Shown here in pieces: positions 11,331 to 22,179 of a stretch of DNA of 64,000 bases; within the stretch, counting starts at the first letter, position 1, and the number at the start of each line of letters is the position of its first letter. Origin of the DNA: Lachancea mirantina (taxonomy: Eukaryota; Ascomycota; Saccharomycetes; Saccharomycetales; Saccharomycetaceae). The notes beneath the pieces are model-generated. The model was not told where the DNA came from. It did no database searches and saw only the letters and a list, made by a program, of their open reading frames with translations. The DNA is taken from contig LT598464.1 in assembly GCA_900074745.1 (NCBI GenBank), positions 1 to 64,000 on the forward strand. The letters run 5' to 3'. Position numbers and translations under genes: made by a program.

Positions 11331-12112
11331 ATAGTGTTTTGGACATTCAGTAAATAATCTCTCTCTTTCACCGTTACTGGAAAAGTGGATGGTGTAAAAG
11401 TTCCCAGCCCGTGGCCATAGCCGTACCTAAAGTGTGAAAACTTTTACTTTAACTCTGATGACCCTATCTGCCCGTAAGACATGCAGTTCACAACCATGGT
11501 AGAAAGCTCTACACCAGTTTGCTAAGATATCCTTGCGTTGGGAGCTCGATTTTAGTTCCGGGCAAGTCTGAAGAGTTTTGACTCAAAAGGCGGAGCCTTC
11601 ATCCTCTTTTTAGATTTGACAGAAGCTCGATCATCGCGGCGAACCAAATTGTGAAATACCTGTCTTATTTCTCGCCCCTACGACCTCGTTAGTGTCTTAG
11701 ATTTGAAAAATTAACAGATCCCCACTGTCCATCCCAACAAACGCGCGGCCGCTTGAAAACCTTGTTCGTCCGCCTAACGACCCTGAAATTTTGTTGAAAG
11801 AGGAACAAAATCTGAGAAAAATTCTCGCATCCTTCGGCCTTATGGCCTTGAAATCTCGCCTTAGATCATAGAGCTCAAAAAACTGAGCAACGATCTGCGC
11901 TAAACTGGCGTGACTATCAATATTCAAGCAATCATATCACAATGTTAAAAATAGGGCTGTCATTCACATATCAGCTCGAGCTCGAAAGCCCTCACTCTTT
12001 GTCTGAATCTACCGACCGCAGATAGTGAACAAACCACGAACCCACATAAAACTTTCTAAGTAATAAAGCAGGTTTTCATTCGTTTATGCTGCTCGAAACA
12101 GTCTTCTTTGAA
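11331..12112. other. Gene-free stretch between relics
   Basis: About 780 bp with no supported gene. A 76-codon open frame on the minus strand (11697-11927) has no recognisable features. The missing N-terminal half of the aldo-keto reductase may have decayed beyond recognition here. Confidence 0.35.
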
Positions 12113-12511
12113 TTACTCATCGAATGATATGACTCTATGGAATGAGTGACTGGCTGTGGTACCGCTTTGATTGGTTACCTCTACGGAACAATAAGTCCCT
12201 CTTTGCTCATAAGAGAGTAATTTTGTGAAGAGGTCGGCGAAGACGTCGCTCCTTGACGAAATTTTTGGAGGTTTGATGAGGATGATGGTAGTATCCTTAG
12301 CATCGATTTTCAAGCCTACCTTGCCATGCTGCACGAAACAGACACATATCTTAAAGAGCTTGACCAAAACCATGTGTGGGAGAGTGGTGGCGAAGTATTT
12401 CTCAAAACAGACAAAGAGGTGTAAATCTTTTGCAGACAGTGATACGACTTCTGAGAAAACATTCAAATTAGGTCGATATCTCAATCCCATTCTTCTGCGA
12501 AAAATTCCCAC
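12113..12511 (-). pseudogene. Possible Ty1/copia polymerase tail fragment
   Basis: The 132-codon open frame contains KIDAKDTTIILIKPPKIS followed by SDVFADLFTKLLSYEQ. The last part resembles the ADIFTKPL/ADLFTKAL motif that closes the RNase H region of copia-type polyproteins, and the preceding part could correspond to the KHIDIKYHFI segment. There is no upstream RNase H catalytic region and no adjoining LTR that I can recognise, so this would be a short relic. The opposite strand is also open for 106 codons without recognisable similarity. Treat it as tentative. Confidence 0.3.
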
Positions 12512-12615
12512 CGTTTTCCTCGCGATGCCTCAACTAACAGATTAAGTGGTTCCCGTTCACTTTGAAACACGGAAAAAGTGCCAAAAACAACCAAATTTCG
12601 AATGGTGAGCGTTGC

Positions 12616-14199
12616 TCAACTGATTCTCTTGATGTAAGGGTTTTTTGAACGAATCTTGGAACCGAACGCGTAGAAAACGAAAGGTATGGGTATCATTCCA
12701 AGAGCAATAAAAGCGATCGTCGAACCACCCCAATTCACCCCAAGATTTTTGAAAAGCGCTGGTCCAAAGAGCGGAAAAACGCCGCCTAGGATCGACCTTA
12801 AAAAAGTATTGGCTGCAATGGCAGAGGCCGCATATCTCGTAAATGAGTCTACAAGATAATTGAGGCAGCCCTGGAAAATAACGAAGAATCCAAAGGCCAT
12901 GCACGAGAGGCCTATGCAAGGTGCGATCCAGTGAATTTTCTCCTGTGAAGTCCAAGCAAAAATGAACATCCCAGCCGGCATTAACCAGCCGAACATCATC
13001 ATGGGTGGAAACCTTTCCTCGGGTAAGGGGACTCCATCGTTCTTCTCAAGCAATTTTCTATATCTTAGACCTCCCCAAATGTTGGCAGTGCAACCAATCA
13101 ACACACCGACTAAAACCGAAAGAATGGGAAGATTGCTGACAGTACCTTCCCAACCTCTTGTTAACTCAAAGGCTAAAGGCACGGAAGTTACGATTAAGTA
13201 TAAAATACCGAACACGTAGCTAGCAAACAATGCAAGCGCAAACACAATCGGAGTGGCAAGCATCGCAAATGGCCTCAAAAGATGCACACTGAGATACTCA
13301 CTAAAATCTAAATCCCACTCTTCATGTTTGGCGTGGTAAGCCCAGTTCCCAGATTGCTTACGAATCATTTTTGCCCTTTTGGCAAGAATCACTCCCTTAA
13401 AAGACTCAGAGACTGTCAAAGCCGCCACTACCAGCAGAACTCCTTGAATAATGCAGATTAGCCATAGCGGCCACCGCCATTCATCAGTACCAACTTGATA
13501 TGTGAGCAAAGCTGATATAACAGGACCTACGGTGACCCCACACACAACGAACATTGCGTAGAACACCAAAGCGATCGCTCTTGTGGTAATTGGCCATATG
13601 TCTGCAATGACCCCACCAGACGAAACAATCGGGCTTCCCCCAAAAAACCCAGCAAAAAACCTTGTTACCAGCAAAGACGAATAGTCCTTGCTGCTCGCAG
13701 ATCCCAATGTAAATGCCATTGATATAAAAAGTGGACCGAATACACCTACTTTCCTTCCATACATCTCCGAAAGCGGTGCAAAGAACATTGGCCCAAACGC
13801 GACACCTACGACATATAAGGTCGTACCCAATAACGCCTTTTCTCTACTCACATCGAAGTAGTCAGCCAAATGCGTCACAGATGGGGCGGTGGTTGTGGAA
13901 TTGAACTGAGCCGCCAAGGTAGCAACACCGTAGATCATGGTGTGAAACAACTTTTTAGAAAGCCTCCAGTTGAGAGGATTTTGCGGATCTTTATCCTCAA
14001 AATCCACTAAGAATCCGTTTTTCGTTTCGTCATCAAATCTTTCGAGCGAACCGCTCCCGGCTGCCATATCTGACGCACTGCCACTTTTGTCTATTTCACC
14101 TTTGTCATCCTTTTCAAGATCTGTAAGCCTATCGTTGGTCGCCAGCTTTCGCTTTGCTAGCTTTGGAGAGAAACCTATGTTAGATTCACCACGTTGCAT
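12616..14199 (-). CDS. DHA1-family drug:proton antiporter (MFS)
   Basis: This 527-residue plasma-membrane protein has the layout of fungal 12-helix DHA1 exporters. A soluble N-terminus of about 85 residues ends in FEDKDPQNPLNW, the usual lead-in of this family. Helix 2 is followed by FAPLSEMYGRKVG (motif A), then RFFAGFFGGSPIVSSGGVIADIW (motif B/C region). The second half carries RYAASAIAANTFLRSILGGVFPLFGPALF, characteristic of the FLR1/YHK8/TPO branch, and the C-terminus resembles YHK8. It probably exports xenobiotics or weak organic molecules; the substrate cannot be told from sequence. The gene is intact, stands alone in a gene-poor stretch and has no functional partner nearby. Confidence 0.88.
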   Translation of the reverse strand: MQRGESNIGFSPKLAKRKLATNDRLTDLEKDDKGEIDKSGSASDMAAGSGSLERFDDETKNGFLVDFEDKDPQNPLNWRLSKKLFHTMIYGVATLAAQFNSTTTAPSVTHLADYFDVSREKALLGTTLYVVGVAFGPMFFAPLSEMYGRKVGVFGPLFISMAFTLGSASSKDYSSLLVTRFFAGFFGGSPIVSSGGVIADIWPITTRAIALVFYAMFVVCGVTVGPVISALLTYQVGTDEWRWPLWLICIIQGVLLVVAALTVSESFKGVILAKRAKMIRKQSGNWAYHAKHEEWDLDFSEYLSVHLLRPFAMLATPIVFALALFASYVFGILYLIVTSVPLAFELTRGWEGTVSNLPILSVLVGVLIGCTANIWGGLRYRKLLEKNDGVPLPEERFPPMMMFGWLMPAGMFIFAWTSQEKIHWIAPCIGLSCMAFGFFVIFQGCLNYLVDSFTRYAASAIAANTFLRSILGGVFPLFGPALFKNLGVNWGGSTIAFIALGMIPIPFVFYAFGSKIRSKNPYIKRIS

Positions 14200-15000
14200 C
14201 CTCGCATATGCATGCCAAGAAACGGTGATCCAAAAAATCTTCCCTCAAACGTGCCTAATTTTATACGGATACCGCATATCCTTCTATTAGTCAACTTCCC
14301 ATCATGCACCCAATAACCTTTTTTAACGTGGTTGTAAAGCAGTGCAGATAAAAAAGTGGTCTCAAATGAACGAAAGTAGTGAGCCCGAGTGACAGGTCTC
14401 CGTTTTTGCGTTCTTTTGACCGGGATAATTGACGTTTTTCTTTTATCAACTGCAAATAAAACCCTTTAATTATATGCCGTCGTCAGAGTTTGATGGCAAA
14501 GGACATAAGAAGACACAATCGCGCGATCACTTTGACTAATGGCCATCTCAAGTAGCTAAGAATGTGTTTCAAATAACAACTGGCGCAACCACCAATACGA
14601 TGTCGGCACTACGGAGCGATATCTAACGGATTTTTAGATTAGTCGGGTAACCTTTATTACGTAGATAATTCGGCACATTTTTCAAATGACAACCTACTTG
14701 AGTGTACCTGCTCTTTCCTGAGTCAGCCACAAAAGATACTCATTGAAAACGGAAAAGCGTCAAAAGTGACAAAATGAACGCGAAAATGAAAAAAGGGACT
14801 TGGGCGGTTAAAGATGAGGATACTCGCCAAGTCGACAGAAAATATCAAGAAATTGCTAAGCTATAGTCAGAGGTATTTCAAAAAGTTCCATGCAAGAATT
14901 CAACATGATGCTCGAAGGGAATACAGCTCTCAGTGACCATGAAGAGTCTCCCTACGATCAGCCCGCCATGAGAGCCTGTACCCCTGAATAAACGCGATGG
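14200..15000. other. Upstream region of transporter and 5' flank of the hAT relic
   Basis: About 800 bp without a gene. It includes the promoter of the DHA1 transporter and, toward 15000, the noncoding 5' part of the transposon relic. A CAGTGCAGATAAAAAAGTGG segment at 14340 has the CAGTG start seen at some hAT termini, but no matching inverted end was found downstream. Confidence 0.35.
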
Positions 15001-17146
15001 ATGGAAAGATCCAGTCTTCGAGATCATTTAAAGGTTACTGAGTCAGAAGGGCAGAAGGTTGCCAACTGCATTCATTGTGGGAGAAAATTCTACGAAAGTA
15101 AATCTACGGGGAACCTTTCAAAGCACATAAGGAACATTCACCCTGTTAAATTTAGATCTCAAAAAGCCCTTCAATCAGAAAATCACCCGATAGGCCCCTT
15201 AGGAAAAGAATTTCTCTCTTTCCCGTCACCTGAATTGATCATTAGTGACTGCAAGCATAGTCCTGGCGCTTTTACGATGATCGCGCTTTTGACCGAAAAA
15301 CTAGTGCCGATTTCGCTTGTCGACGCAGTAGCTTAGAAGTGGGGCAGCAGGGCATGCCCAGACATGTCATTTGTGGAGTCTCGAACGACTATACATGCTA
15401 AATTTGAACTCTACTCCAAATTGCTTTATGAAGCACTTATCACAGCCATGGGAAATACAGACTTAATCAACATAGAGTTTGGAGTGTGGTTAGGTGAGAA
15501 TGAGCGGTCATACCTGGGTGTTTCTGCATCGTTTGCTCATAACTTATTAAATGTGGAAATACTAAACGACGTAGGAGTACAAGCACTTCTCAATAACTTT
15601 CGAGAACCCTATAACAGCCATCTTCTAGATGTTGTTGACATTAGCGAAATTCTTCATTGGGGGGGGGGACTTATTTAGCATGGTTGCGACGGTTTTAAGA
15701 AGATTTAGAATTATAGAGAAAGGTGGATCCATCACGTCCGACAACGCCATCAATACCCCGTCTCCATATCGCTTTCATGATCTTATGAAACCTGTAGGGT
15801 CTCAAGATATTAGAGTGCTTCTCAACTTTCATCACATTCCTTGCGCCAACCACATGCTCAGCATTCTCTTTCAGATTATAGTGGATACTTTAAAGAAAGA
15901 TGAAAGCTTGCGAGATAGTCTGTTAAACATCGAGGCTCTAGGAAAGACAATTAGGAGAATACCATTTTTGAGGTCCGCACTCGCAGATGCTAAATTACCT
16001 ATGATTCCTGCGGCTCCCGAGACGCGATTGATTTCAATTTTGAAGCAGATCTCCACATACTTGAAATACCACACCAAATACTTGGAATGGTTTGAAACGT
16101 TGAGGGCTCACCCAGGCAGTAAGCATGTTCTTCCCAAAATTGAATCTCGAATTAAACTGCCCAGCCAAACAAAGCAAGTTCTAGAGTATTTTGTCAGCTG
16201 TTGCTCTATATTTCAGTTCCTTAATAATGGCTTACAAAAAGACGCTCTGAATAATCTCCCAAACGCCGTAACCTTGTACTATACCATGAAAGAGTTCTTT
16301 GATTTATGCAGCACGGCTCCGATGGAGAGTATAGAGCAATCTCAAGAGGGCAATTTTGATGTTACTTTCATCAATGGATCGCCCGGCTTGAGTGAAGACC
16401 TGAGAGTCGTGGTTTTGAATGCTGTACTTTCTGCAAGGCCCAAATTTGAAGAGTACTTCAATCTTTTCGCCGAAAACGACATCTACTTCGTTGCAGCATT
16501 TTTAGATCCAGCCTCAAAGCTTCACTGTTTCAACGACGTTATCACAGGAAGAGAAGGAGAGCATGTTTTACAAAGGGTGGAAGTGCATGTCAAACACCAT
16601 TTCGCACAATGCAGCTTTAGAAGCGCTGCTTATGCCCCATTTGTCGAACTCTCAACGAACACAGCGAAGTCAAAGAGAGTAAATAAACTCCCTAAAATTG
16701 ATAGACGCCATAAAAGTTTGGTAAGAACCTCCTTCCTGGCGGGAAACAAGGCTTTGGAAGAATAGGGCAGGTACAAGGCTGATGAACAATTGTTTTCAGA
16801 GTCTACCATAGACGCGTTGGAAGGGTGGCATTCGAGGCGCTTAGCCTACCCTGACCTTTTTCCATTAGCTGTTTCAATGCTTTACACGAGGTTTAGCACG
16901 TGCGCAATGGAAAGAACCTTCTCTATCGCTGAAAACCTCTGACTAAAAGAACGTGGAGGCTTGGGAAGTTCAGATATTAGTCACATCATGCTCTTAAGAA
17001 ATCGCTTTAATAATTTTGGCTTTTTTAATAAGAAGCCCGATATTTCCGAACTCAAGGGCGTCGATAATTCTTTCATAATTCTTTCAGATTTGGACTATTC
17101 ATCATCAGAAGGTGAGGCTGAAGCGACATCACAATCGCATCATTAG
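15001..17146 (+). pseudogene. Inactivated hAT-family transposase
   Basis: Joined conceptually, the pieces describe one hAT transposase of about 715 codons. The N-terminus has a BED zinc finger with CIHCGRKF and KHIRNIHP. The C-terminus has the hAT dimerisation domain: SRRLAYPDLFPLA, then FSTCAMERTFSIAENL and ISHIMLLRNRF. Four lesions are visible: an in-frame TAG at 15334-15336, a one-base frameshift in a run of ten G (15659-15668), a TAG at 16763-16765 and a TGA at 16940-16942. Reading with nine G would restore the frame across the run. The middle part keeps ITSDNAIN near residue 240, near where hAT enzymes carry a catalytic Asp. hAT families are known from Lachancea and related yeasts. Terminal inverted repeats and an 8-bp target duplication were not identified. 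Confidence 0.88.
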
Positions 17147-18169
17147 CATAATTACTATCGAAGTTATAAATATTAAACAGTCATCAAGGAAAGCAAAAAA
17201 ATTTTCGTCTATGACATTCATATTGATTTGATTGAAGTTGGGTTCAAGCGTTATTCGATTACACAGAGCATCGTATCAAAACGCCCATTCCAGACGCTGC
17301 CTACCTACAGATGGCCCTAAGCACTAGTAAAATACTTAATTACCGTTAACTGGGGAAACAAATACGACAATAATCACATTACTACAGCAAGGAAAAAACA
17401 TTTCCCAAAAACCATGGAAAGTACCAAAGCATACATGTTTTAAATTGACTAGTTTTAGACTGCGCTTAGAGTTATTAGTTGAAAAGACTTCACGGCAGAC
17501 GACACCGTCTGGTTGCCTTATGCTTATTAGAATCACGTGACCACAATGCCAGCGTGAAATAGATATTGAACGGGCCGTTCGCGTCCATTAGGATGCCGTG
17601 AGATTTCAAGCAATCCCAGCAATGGTCATGGAATCATGACACCGCCTTAATAAGGTTACCGGCTGTAAGATGGATGACGCGAGGTGAGAATTGACCACTC
17701 ATCCTATCGATCATAACAAATGGTAAGTTGCAATGGCACTACAAGGATTGTTGTATAAGAGCGGATGATGTATCCAGCTTTACAGTGGTCATATTGTCAA
17801 AATAATCACTGAGAGAAATAAATACTCTAGGCTATCATCCTTAAAAAAGTTATTGACCACTATATTCCTCCTTAGGAATTTTTTTATTATACTCCAACTA
17901 TTAATGTATTCTTGTGCCTAGCTTCATGGGCATACTATATTGTGCCGCTGTTGACTTACTCAGATATTAAATTTCGTGATAACTTGAGTGAAATGATCAT
18001 ATTTCCATTATACCATCCATTTCTCCCCGAAAATTTGAAACCCTTCCGAAATTTAAAGAAGTTGTATAAATAATGATAAATGAACCTGCTTAAAGCTTAG
18101 AAGTGTTCAGAACTACTCAAAGAAGAAGCGAGCATCGTGAAGACTACAGGGAGCCTCAAAATATGGAGT
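17147..18169. other. Intergenic stretch with a diverged LTR-like segment
   Basis: No gene is supported. From 17533 to about 17850 the order of short words resembles LTR copies A and B: TCACGTGA, then ATGGTCATG, TTGTATAAGAG, GTGGTCAT and AGAGAAATAAATACTC at similar spacings. Most intervening bases differ and neither LTR end is recognisable. It could be an old copy of the same or a related family. Confidence 0.35.
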
Positions 18170-19201
18170 TTATTCCGACTGTTCCTTTAAAGTTTTTAGA
18201 ACAAATGGTTCAATTGATTCATCAAAATCAATACCGCTTTCCAAAAGCTTCACATAAATATCCCTAAAGTCTGAAAAGAAGGCATCCTGATCTTTGGCGT
18301 ATTTCTGGACATATTTCAAGTATTTTGGATCTTGTACTAGAGCATAGTCAGTAGGCAACATCATTATTCCGCCCTTGGCATTGTATTGCATTCTTCCTGA
18401 GTCATTCTTTTCCAATGTCCAGTCCCTCTCTAATAAGTTTCCAAAAAATTCATTAGTGAAAATGTTAGTATCATCGTCCCAAGGTCCATCGTAACCGGAG
18501 TTTTTCAAATGAGTCTTGCCCAAAATATGAGCACCTAAGAGAGCAACAACCTCCTGATCGTCGAAGCCAAACCTCTCGTAATATTTTCTGACATAAGTGG
18601 CGTCTCCTTCAGGAACTGGCAATCTTCCTTGGGCCGGCACTGTCTCTGGACCTGTGTCCACTCTTCCCTGTCTCCATGGAATTTTTGGCCCTCCGAGTTC
18701 CTGTATGGCGGTCACACCACATATAGTATACAAATCTCCATGTGATATCCAAGGAAATTCCTCATGAATAGGATCCAGGAATTTCGTGGCATTCTCTAAT
18801 CCTTTGCTGAGCGGGTCACTGGCTTCTTTTTTGAATCTGAACGTCCCTCCGTACGATCCACCAGAATTATCATGTATGTTATATGTGGCGGAAGAGTGCC
18901 ATGACAGACGAACCAAAACGGGCCCATACCCCGTGCCATCGTCATAATCACTCTCGCTTTTCATCTTTGTCGCAATAGCGTTATAAACGCTTTGAAAATC
19001 GGTCAACGACTTTCCCTTCTCTGGCTTTGCGATATGAACTGTTTGGGTCTGCGAACGATCATTGCTCTTTGCATCAGCTAGGTTCTGCTTAGCTGCAAAC
19101 TGACTGTTCGTAAGTTTTGAACCTGTTCCATTGAGTGATTTTGTAGAAGCCATCATGCGAAGCCTTTGATTTCTGGTAGCTCTTAAGAGACAAGTGATCA
19201 T
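18170..19201 (-). CDS. CCP1: Cytochrome c peroxidase, mitochondrial
   Basis: A heme peroxidase that reduces H2O2 with electrons from cytochrome c in the mitochondrial intermembrane space. Numbered from the ATG at 19201 (343 aa), the distal residues are R98, W101 and H102 (VRLSWHSS). The proximal heme ligand is H225 (GAHILGKTH), the radical-forming tryptophan is W241 (YDGPW) and D285 lies in MMLPTDYAL. All are offset by exactly 50 from the mature yeast enzyme. The first ~60 residues are basic with an early [15 protein letters not shown] stretch, like a mitochondrial presequence. The frame stays open upstream to 19372 (57 more residues), but that part is acidic and unlike a presequence, so the inner ATG is preferred. 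It lies in gene-poor DNA and may be an extra copy rather than the sole genomic CCP1. Confidence 0.9.
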   Translation of the reverse strand: MITCLLRATRNQRLRMMASTKSLNGTGSKLTNSQFAAKQNLADAKSNDRSQTQTVHIAKPEKGKSLTDFQSVYNAIATKMKSESDYDDGTGYGPVLVRLSWHSSATYNIHDNSGGSYGGTFRFKKEASDPLSKGLENATKFLDPIHEEFPWISHGDLYTICGVTAIQELGGPKIPWRQGRVDTGPETVPAQGRLPVPEGDATYVRKYYERFGFDDQEVVALLGAHILGKTHLKNSGYDGPWDDDTNIFTNEFFGNLLERDWTLEKNDSGRMQYNAKGGIMMLPTDYALVQDPKYLKYVQKYAKDQDAFFSDFRDIYVKLLESGIDFDESIEPFVLKTLKEQSE

Positions 19202-21087
19202 CAAAGGGGAAATGAAGGGGTCCAAGGGTGTCAAGCTCAGGATATTCTCTTTTAATGCATTCCACCAAACAACCTCCTCGATCGAAAGGTTATCGCTTTG
19301 TACGTAATAGTTATACGACCGCGTTTGCTGTCGAGTTTCGATGTGGATGACATTGCCAGGGTAACGAATCATTCGAATTCGAGGATTATTTGGAAAATGA
19401 GAGATTTCTCGTTCACCAAGCTTCTATGTACCAAAAGTAGCTAATAGATGAATTTGGAAAATTCACCTCTTTGAAGAGTTTGTCTCATTACCTAATCAAA
19501 TCTTTGATAGTTGTTGCTGAAGTTTTCTGGTTCGTAGTAATGTTTTCAAATGAAGTATACAAGTCGAGTAGACAAATATGAGATTAACCACCTCGAAAGT
19601 AATTTGTGGAGAATTTGCGTAATCGCTTTCTTGTCGTTGGAAAGAGTTTACGACGCATGATATCGTCTAGATGTATTACAGCTTGTCGGCATCACGTGCC
19701 CATCGAGACAGAATAAAACAAGGGAAAATGGGACTAGTGGTTGGAAATCTGACTGATCGGGAGAATTTCGGAATCTAAACAATATCAGTGACGGCGGTAG
19801 ACTCACTGCAGCATCGAAACCGGGTCAGAAGATGCGTAATGAATGATGTGAAATGAAAAAGTTCTGCCATTTATCTTATTGAAAGGGACAGAGACCATAA
19901 ACGGAGATGATATCACAAGAACCGTACAAAAAGGGACGATTTAGCCAGTTTTAGAGTAGTTAGATTATCAAATTACCTACAGAGAAATATGAGTAACTAT
20001 GTCCGACATGATTTACAATCAAGAAAACTATGAACAAAATTAAATGATAATTTTTAGGAAGCTATCGAGCACCGAAGTCAATGACGCTAGATAAAAATTG
20101 AACCACTGCTTTTAGATATCAATCAGAAAAGACATCTGCGTCAAATGGGAGGGTTGCGAAAGATTTAGGCGTTTTTAAATGTAAAATGGCCAATTTTCCT
20201 AATCTGCAGGTCATGTTCCTCAACTGTCAGAAAAGCGATGATGATGGGGATAAATTAATGCAAAGTGAGCTCTTGATCATGTCTGCTGTCCGAGATTTGA
20301 ACACAAATGGCTCATTATATAGAAAACAACCATCGAATCATATGCTGGTGCCTAATAAAAGTCAAGAAAGGTGGTGAGATATTCTACAGGCACTAACAGC
20401 TGGCCGTCTGCTCAAGTCAACTTTAATGATTGTTTGGCCTCATTATTACTGCTTAGACCTCGCAAGAGTCCGAAAGCTAACCAATTTATTATAAAGATCC
20501 CTAAATGGGGAATGCTAAATTACCGTGTGCCTTATAGAGATCTTCAACCGAGACTCTAAGGAGTCATAGATGACAGTAACACATTTACAAGAAGTGAGCG
20601 CAATTATCTTGAAATCAGTATTTGATTGTGTTCATATATTGAAGGTATGAAAGAATCCGATTTGTCACCCCTGGTGGTATCTTGGCAATACGCCAGACTC
20701 TATGTCTTTCTATAACAATTACCCAACTAATACAATTTTGCCCGTCAGTTCTTGGTTTTTTGTGCGCTTCGAGAATCGCCTGAGCAGTGTTGTTATGTCT
20801 GAGATTTCATCATGCCACAGCCTTCCTTCCCATTGACTTGAAATCGTTTTTGACTGTATCGTATGGGACCGTATCAAGTCTTACGTAAGAGATGTTTTGT
20901 AGCTGCTCAGCCGAAAATTGCTTCTCGGAGTAATACGTAAAGAACGGAACGGAACACGGATGAGAAACGGAGATGTCCATGCATGTGTAAAATAGGATAA
21001 AATATATAGGCCCTATCAAAATCATGGTATAAAATACAGTTACAAACATGCTCTAAGACAACCAAGCTAAATTGACTCATTCAAAAA
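19202..21087. other. Gene-poor stretch between peroxidase and reductase
   Basis: About 1.9 kb without a secure gene. The first part is the peroxidase promoter. At 21003-21008 TATATA lies 80 bp before the reductase ATG and is its likely TATA box. A segment from about 19690 shares TCACGTG..GACAGAATAAAA with LTR copy B, but similarity soon fades. A 79-codon minus-strand frame (20810-21049) begins with a hydrophobic stretch; it overlaps the reductase promoter and is not recognised. Confidence 0.4.
21003..21008 (+). promoter_or_regulatory. TATA box of the GRE2-like gene
   Basis: TATATA in an A/T-rich context, 80 bp upstream of the ATG at 21088, a normal distance for a stress-inducible yeast promoter. 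Confidence 0.5.
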
Positions 21088-22179
21088 ATGGTTGATGAGC
21101 AAGTTTTAGTTACCGGCGCTTCGGGATTCATTGCGCTTCATGTCTTAGACGTCCTACTTTCTGAGGGATACGACGTTATTGGGACGGTCAGATCTAAAGA
21201 CAAGGCAGACAGAATCGGAAAGTCTTTCAAAGAATTATATCCTTATGCAAAGCTAGAATTTTCGATCGTTTCTGATATTTCAGCACCAGGTGCTTTTGAC
21301 CACGTCTTCCAAGACTATCCAAATATTCAACATGTGTTGCACACTGCGTCTCCTTTCTCGTTTGGTCTCGGCAAGAGCATGGAAGAAAGTTATCTTAACC
21401 CTGCTACCCAGGGGACGAAAGGCATTTTGGAAGCGACTCTCAAATTTGGCAAAGAGGTTAAGCATGTAGTCGTAACATCTTCCCATGCTGCAATCATGAA
21501 TTTCGACAAAATTGGGGACTCTAGTTTCATCCACACTGAAGACACGTGGAATCCTATGCCTTGGGAGGAGGCCAAAAATTCCGAACTTACAGCTTATTGT
21601 GCGTCGAAAAAATACGCCGAAAAGCTCTGTTGGGACTTTTTAGAATCTCACAAGGACCAAGTTCATTTTTCCTTAACTACCGTTAACCCACCTTACGTTC
21701 TGGGACCCCAAGTCTTCGACTGGGGTTTGGAGCGTGGTTCATTAAACACTTCGGCTGAACTAGTCAATAAGGCGCTTAAGACCACACCAGATTTCGAAGG
21801 TCCGTTCGATCAACCTCAGGGTTTGTCGGTTGACGTGAGGGATGTGGCCCTGTTGCATGTACTTCCGCTGCGCAACGAAAAATTGGCTGGAAAGAGACTC
21901 CTTCCTGTTAGTGGAACTGGTGTGAAGGAACATGATTACGAAGACGGCAAATTCAACTTCCAGAAAATATTAGACACCGTTAATGCCAATTTCCCAGAAC
22001 TAAATGGGAAGATTTCCAAGGGGAATTCTAAATACAGCAAGTCCTACTTGAAGACTGCAGACTTTTTTAATAACGACAAAACCACACAACTGACTGGCAT
22101 CGAGTTTAAAAAGTTCGAAACAAGTATTATAGACTCTATTAAACAGATCTTGGACTTCGAAAAGAAGTCAAAGAATTGA
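21088..22179 (+). CDS. GRE2: NADPH-dependent aldehyde/ketone reductase, GRE2/ARI1 family
   Basis: A 363-residue extended short-chain dehydrogenase, slightly longer than Gre2 (342). The nucleotide-binding motif VTGASGFIALHV spans residues 8-19. The catalytic residues are S131 or S132 in VVVTSSHAA and Y170-X3-K174 in AYCASKKYAEK. The segment TVNPPYVLGPQVFDWG is typical of the yeast GRE2/YGL157W/YGL039W/YDR541C group. Members reduce methylglyoxal, isovaleraldehyde and other carbonyls in the cytosol and are stress-induced. Which paralogue it matches best cannot be decided by eye, so the symbol is family-level. The frame is intact. Confidence 0.88.
   Translation: MVDEQVLVTGASGFIALHVLDVLLSEGYDVIGTVRSKDKADRIGKSFKELYPYAKLEFSIVSDISAPGAFDHVFQDYPNIQHVLHTASPFSFGLGKSMEESYLNPATQGTKGILEATLKFGKEVKHVVVTSSHAAIMNFDKIGDSSFIHTEDTWNPMPWEEAKNSELTAYCASKKYAEKLCWDFLESHKDQVHFSLTTVNPPYVLGPQVFDWGLERGSLNTSAELVNKALKTTPDFEGPFDQPQGLSVDVRDVALLHVLPLRNEKLAGKRLLPVSGTGVKEHDYEDGKFNFQKILDTVNANFPELNGKISKGNSKYSKSYLKTADFFNNDKTTQLTGIEFKKFETSIIDSIKQILDFEKKSKN

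Noticed and set aside
14340-14360. CAGTG-starting segment as the left end of the hAT element
   Set aside because: No inverted partner or matching 8-bp duplication was found downstream of 17146, so the boundary could not be set.
20810-21049. 79-codon minus-strand frame with a hydrophobic start
   Set aside because: Overlaps the promoter and TATA box of the GRE2-like gene, and no family was recognised; a fragment of a lost gene remains possible.
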